DNA from: Phoronis australis
Lineage: Eukaryota > Phoronida > Phoronidae
DNA length: 64,000 bases
NCBI GenBank assembly: GCA_002633005.1
Contig: NMRA01000077.1
Coordinates: 604,498-668,497, forward strand
Reading direction: 5' to 3'
Shown: positions 46,374 through 57,066 of the stretch, one piece after another
Position numbering within the stretch: the stretch's first letter is position 1
Layout: every line of letters begins with the position of its first letter
Program-made: the position numbers and the translations under genes
Notes under the pieces: generated by a model
The model's database searches: none
Told to the model about the DNA's origin: nothing
The model's input: the letters and a program-made list of their open reading frames with translations, nothing else

Positions 46374-47074
46374 NNNNNNNNNNNNNNNNNNNNNNNNNNN
46401 NNNNNNNNNNNNNNNNNNNNNNNNNNNNNNNNNNNNNNNNNNNNNNNNNNNNNNNNNNNNNNNNNNNNNNNNNNNNNNNNNNNNNNNNNNNNNNNNNNNN
46501 NNNNNNNNNNNNNNNNNNNNNNNNNNNNNNNNNNNNNNNNNNNNNNNNNNNNNNNNNNNNNNNNNNNNNNNNNNNNNNNNNNNNNNNNNNNNNNNNNNNN
46601 NNNNNNNNNNNNNNNNNNNNNNNNNNNNNNNNNNNNNNNNNNNNNNNNNNNNNNNNNNNNNNNNNNNNNNNNNNNNNNNNNNNNNNNNNNNNNNNNNNNN
46701 NNNNNNNNNNNNNNNNNNNNNNNNNNNNNNNNNNNNNNNNNNNNNNNNNNNNNNNNNNNNNNNNNNNNNNNNNNNNNNNNNNNNNNNNNNNNNNNNNNNN
46801 NNNNNNNNNNNNNNNNNNNNNNNNNNNNNNNNNNNNNNNNNNNNNNNNNNNNNNNNNNNNNNNNNNNNNNNNNNNNNNNNNNNNNNNNNNNNNNNNNNNN
46901 NNNNNNNNNNNNNNNNNNNNNNNNNNNNNNNNNNNNNNNNNNNNNNNNNNNNNNNNNNNNNNNNNNNNNNNNNNNNNNNNNNNNNNNNNNNNNNNNNNNN
47001 NNNNNNNNNNNNNNNNNNNNNNNNNNNNNNNNNNNNNNNNNNNNNNNNNNNNNNNNNNNNNNNNNNNNNNNNNN
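46374..47074. other. assembly gap (701 N)
   Basis: Run of N. Left side is the 48-bp satellite and right side the tail of a family B-like repeat, so the gap probably hides more satellite. Confidence 0.99.
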
Positions 47075-47165
47075 ATTCTTTGTGTTCTTGATTTTGTGGT
47101 TGATCTCATCTTTAAATTTTTAATTTCTTTCAACAAGTGTCTCTTCAGAGCACTTTCATTTTCGT
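47075..47165 (+). repeat. family B 3' tail fragment
   Basis: AATTTCTTTCAACAAGTGTCTCTTCAGAGCACTTTCATTTTCGTT is a diverged version of the family B terminus. Confidence 0.5.
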
Positions 47166-50073
47166 TGTCTACTAGTACTATAAAGAATATTAAACAAAAC
47201 ACTTAGTCCATCTTTGTCAGGTGAACATTTTCCATTTTCTGTTCATTCCGTTTTACTTTGTATCATCATTCTCACATGCTGTGTATGTATTTTCAGTGCT
47301 TACTGGTTTGTGCTCCAAAACTAAGTGTTCTAATTTTTATTTGTATTTTTACTGTGGAATAAAGGATGCCTTCTGTACTATGTTTTATTTTGGTTTAGCT
47401 GTGCAGTCTTGACCTATTACATTTTTCATGAAAATGATATTGAATTTGTCCTGTATAGCTGGTGGTACAATCCAGCTAAAGCTATGTGCAGGCGATAACT
47501 AAGTCAAAATGACTTAGCTCCAAATTAGAGTAAATCAAGTTTATGATGGCTAATGAAATGACAGAAGCAATCAGTGAAACCCACTCAGTCAAGTGCAATA
47601 CTGTAAACTAAGGATGACGTTATGTCATAGTACTGACAAACCTTTTGAAGAAATCCCTATGAAAAACAATGTTTTTAACACAACTCCCTTAACGAGGTCC
47701 ATTAATTAGCTTTGAGAAAACAGAGACACAAACTGTGACTGGTCAATTGGACTGACTTGGCTTTTATTGTTTTGTAGTACATCTGCAATAAGGAACAGCT
47801 AACCATTGTGTGATTAGTTGCTGGCATGATATGGATTATGAATACTGGACATGTAAAGCTGTGTTCACACAGGCTGTTAAACAAGTGAAAGTTGCACTAA
47901 TGGAACTTGCACTAGTTAAAGTGACAATGTGTACACCCCTCTGATCAGGTGCAAATTGCCCTAGGTGCAACTTGGGCTAGTTTAAAAGGCATCCACTCAT
48001 CCAAGGCTTAACGTTGTGTGTATTACCCCGCTTCGCTAACAGGTAGGGCTGCTTTTAAGCAGCCCTGTGACTTTTTTGTATTACGGGTAGGCTTATCAAA
48101 CAGGCAGACAGCCTTTGACATTGATAGACCATGTTACGATTTTTTGTGAATTTTTTGTATAACTTGAATAATCCCAACATTCCTTTTGAGGATTACGTAT
48201 TTTTCATTCATTCCTGAAAGTATTTTAGTGTAATTTAGATTGAAGTGTTCATTAATAGTTTATAAGAACCGTATTTTCCTAGTGTGGTTAAATTGTAAAA
48301 ATTTGCACTGCACTAAATCAAATTATATGATAATAAAATGACATAAATTTTAACCAGTCTGCTGTTTTCAATTATTGGCAATCTTATTCACCATGCAATT
48401 GATTTAAACATGTACATGTTCCTCCGATTCTTTAATTTTCACAAGTTATGGAAAAGGTTAAAAGGGGTGATTGTGGGGCCAATAATTGCAAAACTCTTTA
48501 CACTGAACAAAAAATTTCACATGAGGCTGATCGCTCAAATGAATATTCAATTCCAAGTTCACACATACGCTATCTTGAGATTAAGCAAGATTCTGAGTTC
48601 GCGCAAAGCAATGGCACCGCATAGCGATAAAGCGACAAATCACATGATTGTTGCAAAGCGCCACCTGTTTGCGGTAAAGCCTTGGATGAGTGAGTACCTT
48701 TTGTGTCATCACCAAGCTTTTCTCTCCTTATCTCAAAAAAAGAGATGATTTTGTTGGAAAATGTGCTTAACATTTACCATGCATGAATTGAGACCTCTAA
48801 AAGTAGACAGAAGCAGTTTAGGAACTTTTAAATGTGTCGACAGTATACTAATACCCATATCCCAGAGTTATCTCTCTTCTTTTCAAAGGTAGAAACCACA
48901 TTATTACCTACTTTTTGAAAGAGTGGAGTCTGGCTAGTGAAGAACAATTTATCAGTCTCACTCCAGGTTTCTTCTAAAATTTTGATTTCTGCATTGTAAC
49001 TGACTATGCAATGGTAAAGCTTTGTTGTGATCAGAATGATTAAGGCAAACTATACTGTGAATAGTGATTAATTAATTGCTACAGTGAACAGCTGCCAAGG
49101 TCAAGACTTGTGGCATTGTTACAGTAGGTAAATACTGGAAAACCAGAGAGTGTTCCATGGTGTTCTGATAAGTGGCTATTGATTCTTTTGACATTAAGTA
49201 AATAGTAAATTCCATTTCTCCTAGCTCTGATATATATGTCTTATGTGGAAGATTTTGATTTTTTGGCAACTGTGATAGCCTTGTACATGATGGGACATTA
49301 ATTCAGTTGGAACAGAGATAAATGAAAGCTGTTGAGCAGCTGAGCAGATGGTCCTGTTCCTGGGATAATGGCCCAAGTGACTCCAGGTCTCAATGCATGC
49401 ACATAACTATGTGGGACCTGTTTTACAACTAGAAATAATGGTAGTCCATTTTTAAAAATAGAGATTCAGATTTAGGCACACAAAAATCCATATATATATA
49501 TATCAAAGAAATTAAATCAGTTCAGTTGGATGGATCAAGATTTACGTTTCAGGATTTTTCTATTTTGTTAATTAGCATATTCCATTTTGGTATTTCAAAG
49601 TATAATTTACTTAAAAAATGTTCTGGGAATGGTTTTATTGTTTTGATGCATTTATGCCAAAACTCCGTTCTAGCGTATTTTGCTGCATGCTATGTTTATT
49701 ATTTCTCAAAACTGAAGAAAAAAACATTTCACTGATAGTATGAATTTGTCTATTATAAAATAGTTATCAATTAATTTCTGTCCAGAATGAATCATGAGTA
49801 ATGAATTTGATAGATTAATTTCGTAGTTTTTGGTAATTTAAAGCCATCAGTATTAGAATTATGATCTCTACTTCTCAAATACATGAATTCCATTTGAAAC
49901 ATTTAATCCTGCGAAAGAAGTCTAATTCTGTGAATTTTGTCCCTTTTCTGTTATCGTAAAAAATCACAGGGCATTCACAAGTGTAAGCTAGCATGCCAAA
50001 TAAGTTTCAATCTTTTTGTTAGTCTCTTATATATTGTTGGGCTGTAATCAAAATGTGTCGTTTGTATTTTCAG
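47166..50073. other. non-coding stretch upstream of the first visible ERG exon
   Basis: Probably intron 1 of the channel gene. A hairpin with an 8-bp perfect stem (AGGGCTGC TTTTAA GCAGCCCT) is at 48045-48066 within a probable decayed MITE (47860-48120, inverted GTGCAACTT/AAGTTGCAC segments). An open frame of 112 codons at 48410-48748 has no recognisable domain. I did not find the conserved N-cap exon of ERG channels here or further left. Confidence 0.45.
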
Positions 50074-50304
50074 ACCGCAAGTTCATCATTTCCAATGCTC
50101 AAGTTGACAACAAGCCCATCATCTATTGTAACGATGGTTTCTGTGAACTGGGCGGTTTCTCACGTGCTGATGTCATGCAGCGACCATGCAGCTGTGATTT
50201 CCTGCACGGGCCTCATACGTCCACACGAGCCATCTCTCAAATCAAAAGTGCTCTGAATGGGTCGGAAGAAAAGCAAGTGGAGATATTGTTCTATAAGAAA
50301 GACG
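50074..50304 (+). CDS. KCNH: ERG-type K+ channel, PAS-domain exon (exon 2 equivalent)
   Basis: Encodes about 77 residues of the cytoplasmic N-terminal PAS (eag) domain of a voltage-gated potassium channel, which docks on the C-linker/cyclic-nucleotide-binding homology domain and slows deactivation. Visible signature: [43 protein letters not shown], then [10 protein letters not shown]. The YCNDGFCEL and CDFLHGP motifs are those of the ERG (Kv11; KCNH2/6/7) group; EAG and ELK channels read YSNDGFCKL and CSFMYG. Borders: acceptor TTTGTATTTTCAG (AG 50072-50073) and donor GGTAAGT (GT 50305-50306). Phase 1 at both ends, as in vertebrate ERG exon 2. No stop in frame. The upstream exon with the N-terminal cap is outside the window or not recognised, leaving at least tens of kb of intron 1. 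Confidence 0.96.
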
Positions 50305-50359
50305 GTAAGTCTGGGCAGATAGGAAGTGTAGTTTTTTACAATGACAGTTGCTCACAAAA

Positions 50360-50690
50360 GCCCTTAAAGGCATAGAACCGTACTTTTCTGTGCTCTGTAA
50401 GCGCTGACTAAGCACGTAAAACTTGTACTGGGATCCAATGTGCATCTTGTCAACATCCCGCATTTATCATCACTTCAGTACACGCCCGCTAATATCAGAT
50501 AAGTCGCTGATGTCAGACATAGATTAGCTGAAGGTAATCCCATGTTCTAGTGACTTACCGTAGCGGGTTGCTGGTGAGGTGTGCGTCGGTCTGCACAGGT
50601 TTGTTTATCATGTATGCAACTTATCAGATCATAATTTAAAGACGTTTAACATTGAACCTACTCCTTCCTTTAAACTGCATCCTTTTTGAT
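50360..50690. mobile_element. MITE-like element, second copy of the 28921/31855 family
   Basis: Ends CCTTAAAGGCATAGAAC and the inverse of CTTCCTTTAAACTGC. Internal ATCAGA..GTCGCTGATGTCAGAC, GGTTGCTGGTGA and ATCATGTATGCAACTT blocks match the element at 28.9-31.9 kb. It inserted about 55 bp after the exon donor. Confidence 0.5.
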
Positions 50691-51766
50691 GAGGTGGAGC
50701 TATATCTGCCCATGAGAAGGACAAGAGAGTAAGTCAGGGAGTAGTTGGGATGCATGGAGGGGCAGGAAAAAATGTGAGAGAGGGAGGGCATGACCAGAGG
50801 GGGCATGGGTAGACACAGAGACATGTTAAAAATACATCTATCTCTTCAATAGTAAGTGGCTGAGCAGAGATGCCCGCATTCTGTGGACCTCTCGTATGTA
50901 TATGTGCTTGGGTAGAGAATTGGAATTTGAAGCACAATCAGTTAGAGAGGTCCACTTTGATGGTCACAGTTGGTGGGTCAAAAGCACGACAGAGGAACTG
51001 AAGGCCAGAATGATTGAGTTAGGAGGGAGGCAATTTCCAAAAGAGCCTCCAGGGAGCTCTTTTGGAAATGTTCATTTTACCAGTCTGCATCCAAAAACGA
51101 TGAGGTCTTTCGGAAAAAAGTGGTGGATTCTTTCAGAAACTTATATTGCCACCTCACTGCCCTAATTTTGCCAAGGGCTTGTATTAGGAATTTTTCACTT
51201 TGACTGCAGCCTGGCTACTGTAAGGGAAGTCTGACAATTCTTCTATTGACAAGTGGTATCCAGTATAGTGAAGTGATAATTATACACCAAGAGAAGCTGG
51301 TTGCATGCATTGCAATGGCAGCCTGGAACCGTTTGGAGTTGTTGGAGTAGGAAATGTTACAGCATAGCTCTGGAAACATTTAAACCTCTCCATAATTATC
51401 TAAAGGCACATAAAACTGTTGAACTGTAAATAATTCTGCTGTCTAGACTTCCCCCAGCTTCTGCTGTATAAGTAATCAACTTTGTACCATTTGTGAAGAT
51501 TAATTCATTTATATTGCCAAATGAATTGCTCAAAGAATATTGCAGGCACCAATCATGTATAATTATGAAAGGAAGTAACTCTGTTTTCTTTTGGAGATTG
51601 ATACAAGTTATACAACAACCACTAGTTTCTGTAACAATTACGTTGGTTAATCTTCACTTATTCTGCCCCAAAACATTTGCCTAAACTTCCCTTTCCTATT
51701 ATTCAAAGGCTGATAACCTTGCTGGAAACAATAAACACTTTACCAGTTGTTGTGACACATAATAAT

Positions 51767-52258
51767 TTTAGGCCTTTCATACTAACTTAACTCTAGTGTG
51801 AGCGGAGCGCTGAAGTAAGCTGTGAAGTTAATTGAATCGTTCATACCAGCTTCGGTAGTTAACTGCATTGAAGTAAACGGTAGGTAGCGCTGATGCATCC
51901 TATGCGCAGTAAGATTTTTATTAATGTGAAAATTTGAGAACATTTACTTGTGGTAATTGCCATAAAACTTATTTCTAATTTGATTGGTGATTATTCGAGC
52001 AAAATGTAAGCAACTATTAGCGACGACACTGCCCTTTATTGTTAACGATAGCAGTGGCCCCTGGTGATAACTTCGATGAGACCGAAGTTGATCGTTTGTA
52101 TTGCACCGCAGTGTTGATGCTTCGCTGTTAAATCCACCTGCTTACGGTGAAGTTTACTGGCGCTGCTAATTTCTGTCCAGGACCAAAGTTAACCCTTCAT
52201 ACTGACCGCAACTCCCCAAGACATGTACGCGTGGACGTTTGTATGGAAGGGCCTTTAA
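51767..52258. mobile_element. MITE, about 490 bp
   Basis: Left TTTAGGCCTTTCATACTAAC and right, in inverse, TTAAAGGCCCTTCCATACAAAC are terminal inverted repeats with small differences. Inner sequence includes GATAACTTCGATGAGACCGAAGTTGAT. Related to 25689-26370. No coding capacity. Confidence 0.6.
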
Positions 52259-53387
52259 TCTTTACTTTTGTATAGAAATTTGTTAAAATAGAAATGCAGC
52301 TGTTAGCCATATTGTGTGATACATAAGTGCAGAATTACAGTGGTTCGAGTTGTTTGAATTGACGTGGTCGAACTTGTGTTTCATTAAAAGTATTCATGGA
52401 AGTGTGTTGAAGAACGTTGAATTGTGACGTAACATTTACTGTAAGTCACGGTTGTGTAATAGTGGTTTTATTGATCCACAGAGAAAAGATGTCTAATTTC
52501 TAGTGTCTTGTGTCAAGCTACTTCATACCTGAAGTAACTATCTCATTGATTTTTTAATTGTGTTCTATTCTGGTTTCTAATTTATTATCTTTGACTGGTG
52601 AATAGGCATCTTTGACAACCCTGCTCATTCATGGAGTTGTCATTTCCGTTGACTGTATGAGTAGGAAACATGTTTCACCGATCTGAAATAAGTTCATTAA
52701 ACCACCTCGTAATTCTAACAGTACAGTATTTATACATGGCCCTCCTCCAGTTGGGTGTATTTTATTTTAAACCTCTGACAAGAGAGCCGCTGACAAAGTC
52801 TGCTCAGAATGTACAGGTTTTGATATATCTGCATCATCTGTGTTCATCTTTTTATCCTTTTTGTTATTAGTTATGAACAATAATTGGAAAAGCCACTTTT
52901 GGGTAAATACCATTTTAGCAGTGCCCATTAAAGGAAGGTGTTAACAAAGAAATGTCTGTAAATTTGCTTAGCTGTTAGCATTTCAAATAATTTCTTTCTT
53001 ATCAAAACGATGAAAATTCATTACTCCCTTGTTGGTAGTAAACTGTTGCATACCTAAGTGGTATTGAGATGACAGATGTCATGAACCTAACATAATTATT
53101 ATTATAATAATAATAATAGCAGCGGCTGTGGTGGCAGCAGCAACAGCAGCGCCCCCTTCAAGCTATTTGGTAAATCGTTCTATTATAGAATGGCTTGAAT
53201 AAAAAGGACTTGAAGTGTATAGAAGTTCTGTGTCTGCGGACAACAAAATTGTTTGAGGAAGAGATTCTGATCCTGATTTGGTGGCTGTTTCAAATGAGTA
53301 ATGTTAGTTAGGAGATAAATAAGCTGGTACATTATTGTGCAAACATTTACTCACCATACACAAATGCCTATACACCAAATATTAGTC

Positions 53388-54045
53388 AACAGGCAGTCAT
53401 CCCAGTCTGTTCAACATACGAATTGATGAAGTGTCAAAAGGCACACCAAAAATAAGTCTGGCTGCCTGCTTCTGATCCTTCAATTGACAGGAAACCAAAT
53501 TCGCATTGCATCCTGACCACATAGTACTACAGTAAATGAAAAAAGGAAATACATAGGCCTGAAATATTTCAGACTTTCAGACGCTCTTTTGTGGGAAGAA
53601 ATACCAGGTGATATGCATCTGAGAAGACCTTAAGAGGCTGTCGAATTTTGGACACAGTCCCACTTATATGACTAAAGGGTCTTGTCATCTGTGACACCCA
53701 ATAACCAGCTAAGGGTCTTGTCATCAGTGACACCCAATAACTTGTCACTGTTTGACCTGAGCATCCAAAGTAGCCAGATTAATTTCAAGGTCATGTCTAA
53801 TATGACCTTGAGGCAATACTCATACATTTTGTTATCACCATGGCAGGTAGCAACTTTATCCAAATCAGACTGTTCTTTAGAGTGTGCAGTGAATTTGCCA
53901 CAACAGATAAAGCAGAATCATTTGCATATATGCCAACTGCGCTATCGCAGACCAAAGACAGATAATAAAAAGCAAAAACAGCAGAGGTCCCAGACATCCA
54001 CCAAGGGGTCCCTGGCACCTCTCCATAATGATGTAAACCAATTTA
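53388..54045 (-). pseudogene. LINE reverse transcriptase remnant
   Basis: The minus strand encodes the palm and thumb end of a non-LTR retrotransposon RT. Near 54020-53960 is a corrupted GVPQGS..GPLLF block; LVCDSAVGIYANDSALSVV follows, with the catalytic Y-A-D-D changed to YAND at 53928-53917; then, after several stops and frameshifts, VTDDKTL, YCSTMWSGC (about 53530), QKQAARLIFGVPFDT and LNRLG..LPVD near 53390. The order matches Jockey/CR1-type LINEs. It is 5' truncated, and a 33-bp direct duplication within it (53675-53740, GGGTCTTGTCATC.GTGACACC) repeats the VTDDKTL segment. Inactive. Confidence 0.75.
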
Positions 54046-54067
54046 GTGAATCCTTGCCATTACTATT

Positions 54068-54234
54068 CACGGGTGAGAAACAACATGACCGCTGGTCCTC
54101 TTAAATTGGACCGCTTCACCCAAAACACGAACCTCCGGGGACCATCGCACCAGAAAATGGGACTGACGCACCTAAAAACATGACCGCCCCACTAGAAATC
54201 AGAGGACCGGCGGTCATGTTGTTTCTCACCCGTG
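54068..54234. mobile_element. 167-bp palindromic MITE
   Basis: Terminal inverted repeats of about 33 bp starting CACGGGTGAGAAACAACATG, nearly perfect, flanked by CTATT direct duplications (54063-54067 and 54235-54239). The interior (ACCGC, GGACC-rich) has no coding capacity. It lies 23 bp beyond the recognisable LINE remnant. Confidence 0.85.
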
Positions 54235-55032
54235 CTATTAACCGACAATTTATTTAAAAGTATATAGTGATCCAACAAGATGAAAAGCATGTGCAGATGA
54301 AGCCAAACCAAGTTGTTTGCATGACAGCAGAATGCAGTGTTCAGGTTATAATCACAGTCCAGATACTCAAGAAGCCTGTGTTCACTTTGTGTTCACTCAA
54401 ACATTCTTTTCACCTTTAGTTTTACACCGCCTGAGAAATTTTTTTCTCTCTTGAGTTGCCTTGACTACAGTCAGAGGAGTCCTTGTTGCTGGTAATTGTA
54501 AATTAGTAATTGCACATGTTGAATGACTTATTTTCATGGTAACTGTACTCCTATGTAAAGTGACTGACATTATCAATTGGCATATTGATTGTTTTGGGGG
54601 AAGGAATGGCCATTTCTCGTAATACCACAGTGCCCTCGCACATTTACCCTCAATGTGCGTTCAGTTGTACACTGCTCCCAACACTGCTTTTATATTGAGA
54701 TTAGTTTGCCATTTGTGACAATTAAGTTTTACCGTTGTATAGTAAGTTATAATAGAAATATCAAATAACCCGAAAAGCTGAGTGTGGTAAGATTATAGAG
54801 GTTGCAGAAATCCGTATTTGTGTAGGCCACATTCATCTGCAGTTACTGTCTGCAAGATAACGTCCTCAACTACCACTGCTTCTGCTTGTCTGGTCGTCTC
54901 GCCAAATCTTCTTCTCAAAAGGATCAGCGATTCCCTAGAGCAGCTCTGTCTCATTTTCACCTGGATAATTGCCCACCCCTAGCTTTTGCCAAGTTTCGGT
55001 TTAAGTACCCACTGCTTGAGTAATCACCCCCC

Positions 55033-55033
55033 N
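55033..55033. other. single undetermined base in a decayed repeat
   Basis: N inside CCCCCCNCTCGG. The flanks (54980-55070: TTTAAGTACCCACTGCTTGAG, TTTAAGCGCCCAGG) resemble the repeat at 61111-61250. Confidence 0.7.
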
Positions 55034-55499
55034 CTCGGTTTCCCAATTTAAGCGCCCAGGTCAATAACCCGTGAGTATATGTTATATATATCCAAATATC
55101 CAAATTAGTTTTATTTTTTGTTCTTGTTAGCATTTTATCTTTTCAACTATTCACTTTGAAAAGTTAATTTATAAAGTATAAAGCAATCTATGGAAAAGCA
55201 GGTTGGGCTGTCACTAGGTGTCACCACCATCCAGAATGATATCATATCCTTGATAAAAACGATTTTTTGTTTGCGCCTTATTGATAGATGATAGTTGCTA
55301 TAGCATTTCTCCTAGTGAGGATATGGCGAAAAAGAATTGTAGATTGGCAAATGTTGTAACAACAATAAACTTCAAGTTGCCCTATCCAGTGGTCATCAGT
55401 GCCATGGTTGGTACTGTATCATCTGTCCACAATGAAAATGTGGCAAGATTTTGATAATTTCCAGCAATTGGCTGAGCTGTGTGTATTATGTTCTTGCAG

Positions 55500-55628
55500 G
55501 CTCCAAGTTCCTTTGCAGCGTTCTGATTGCACCTGTTAAAAATGAAGCGTCTGAAATCATCATGTTTATCGTCAACTTCGAGGACATCACGGATGCGCCG
55601 CTGAAAACAAACATTAACTTCAGGAACA
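55500..55628 (+). CDS. KCNH: ERG-type K+ channel, PAS-domain exon (exon 3 equivalent)
   Basis: Continues directly from the preceding exon: the split glycine codon G|GC rejoins KKDG with SKFLCSVLIAPVKNE, then IIMFIVNFEDITDAPL. This is the last beta-strands of the PAS fold; the PVKNE and MFI.NFE motifs are typical of ERG channels. Acceptor TATGTTCTTGCAG (AG 55498-55499), donor CAGTAAGT with GT at 55629-55630. Phase 1 at both ends. The exon ends with KTNINFRN, the start of the variable linker to the transmembrane core. No frame break. Confidence 0.95.
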
Positions 55629-56474
55629 GTAAGTTGGTTTGTGAGCACTGCAGATTATTTGGGAATCAAATTGCATTAAATTCTCTTAAAGCAAATTTGT
55701 TCCTGCCTTAAAGCCTCAATCTAAATGCTTCAAATGCCTAAGTAGCTAACGCTACTGACAGCAGTATTACATAAAAATCTGACTAATACATACTATTGTG
55801 GAAAAGTGAAATTTTACTTTTTTACTTTTTCACCTTTTCCGCTAAAAGACATATATTGCCAAAAAATGCTTTTCCATGTTCAAGTTTTGTTTTACGGATA
55901 CCTTCAAACAATATGTGGAAAAATGAGGCCATCACAATAAAAATGAAAAAAGTAATGTCTAAAATTGGTGAGATTTTACCACGCTTTCTCTGCATTCATT
56001 TCCTCAAGTCCGCTATATGATACAACATATTTGCCAACTAACTATTTGTTGCTTACTATTTTAAAGGGGAAGGCAACCTTTTTGCGTGTCATTTTTAGTA
56101 AAAATATGGTTTGTTGATTATCCCAGACATATGCTTCAGTTAATTATGACTCTTCGTAATTTTGTTAATTAGTCGTGCACTACTCCGGAAGTGACATTTA
56201 GGTGGTTAAGAATTTCCCGCCATTTCGTTACTAGTGCATTCCAGTTACTGTGAGGATCTGTTCTACTGTTGTTTTTGTGCTGGTCTCCTAAAATTGTCCT
56301 CACCACTTCCCATTAACGAGTATTCTACGACAAGCTGAGGTTGTTAGATAACTCAGTTACATTGGATTTAGGAGTCTTTTAGTTTGTAGTAGCAGTGGGA
56401 GGATATATGATTGAACCCAAGTATAGTGAGGCAGAATACAGACAGCTGTTGAGAGGGATGAGGCAGAAAAGGAG

Positions 56475-56570
56475 GACAGATGTGGTGGGATGTCTTGGTG
56501 CAAATGCAGGGTGTGCCTTGTTATGTAGACCTCAGTGGAATGCCTATGCTGTTCCCACTGGATGGTGACC
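56475..56570 (+). pseudogene. P2X7-tail-like cysteine motif remnant
   Basis: Reading from 56496: WCKCRVCLVM, a TAG stop at 56526-56528, then TSVECLCCSH. The W-C-x-C-x-x-C-x-x-M-(P)-T-x-x-E-x-x-C-C pattern is that of the zinc-binding P2X7 cytoplasmic-tail-like domain, which is widespread in invertebrate genomes outside true P2X receptors. The stop replaces the usual proline, and no further domain is legible downstream. It lies inside the Kolobok-like element, on the strand opposite the THAP remnant. Confidence 0.5.
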
Positions 56571-56884
56571 TGAGCACCCAAGCTGCTTACATCCAGCCAT
56601 GTGACACACTTGGCACCTTATAAATAGCTCCAATATTTTAGTCAAGTCCACAAACTTATCAAAGTATGGCTCACCGGCCAACAATTCACTAGACTATAAA
56701 CAGTACTCCCCACTGGCTGTCGAACTGCGCGACGAGGCACTGCCGGGAATCAAAAGGGACAGTATGGCACCCTTCTCCAGGTGTTGTTTTGCAGGAACCT
56801 TCATCAATTCTGAGTTCACATCTCTTTCGTAATCTAAGGGTATAAAATGCTTGCCACACACTGGGTAATTCTCTACTGCTTTTT

Positions 56885-56941
56885 ATGTTGTGTGGACGGT
56901 AACGTTGCGTGGACGGTAACGTTGCGTGGACGGTAATGCTG
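56885..56941 (+). repeat. 17-bp tandem repeat, 3 units
   Basis: GCGTGGACGGTAACGTT repeated three times inside the Kolobok-like element. Confidence 0.85.
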
Positions 56942-57066
56942 CGTTCTTCACACAAACAGGCCAAGTATGGTGGGGCGTGTCATCTTTTGGAAAGCGGTGT
57001 AATCGCTTACCCAAAGTGTGCAAGATGATAATGAGTACACCCCAGTATGCAGCAACCGTGTGGCAT
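56930..57066 (-). pseudogene. THAP zinc-finger remnant
   Basis: From an ATG at 57066 the minus strand reads MPHGCCILGCTHYHLAHFG, then a stop. In the next frame KRLHRFPKD follows (HRFPKD at 56999-56982), with a Trp eight residues on and VCVKNA. C-x2-4-C followed by H-[RK]-F-P and W is the start of the C2CH THAP domain. Frameshifted, and the second half (C-x2-H) is missing. Confidence 0.6.

Larger units (their letters stand above)
50305..55499 (+). other. ERG channel intron, 5195 bp
   Basis: GTAAGT donor and TTCTTGCAG acceptor. It carries four mobile-element remnants listed separately. A frame at 50896-51165 (89 codons) with a TTTCCAAAAGAGC..GCTCTTTTGGAAA inverted pair is unassigned; I see no additional channel exon. 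Confidence 0.85.

Noticed and set aside
46130-47206. Long open frames (285-358 aa)
   Set aside because: They run through 701 N; the readable part is the 48-bp satellite.
48410-48748. 112-aa frame upstream of the ERG exon as a missing N-terminal exon
   Set aside because: No resemblance to the ERG N-cap sequence and no in-phase donor; composition looks random.
50896-51165. 89-aa frame in the ERG intron as an extra exon
   Set aside because: The exons on either side join exactly in phase with a split glycine, and this frame lacks PAS-like sequence and good splice sites.
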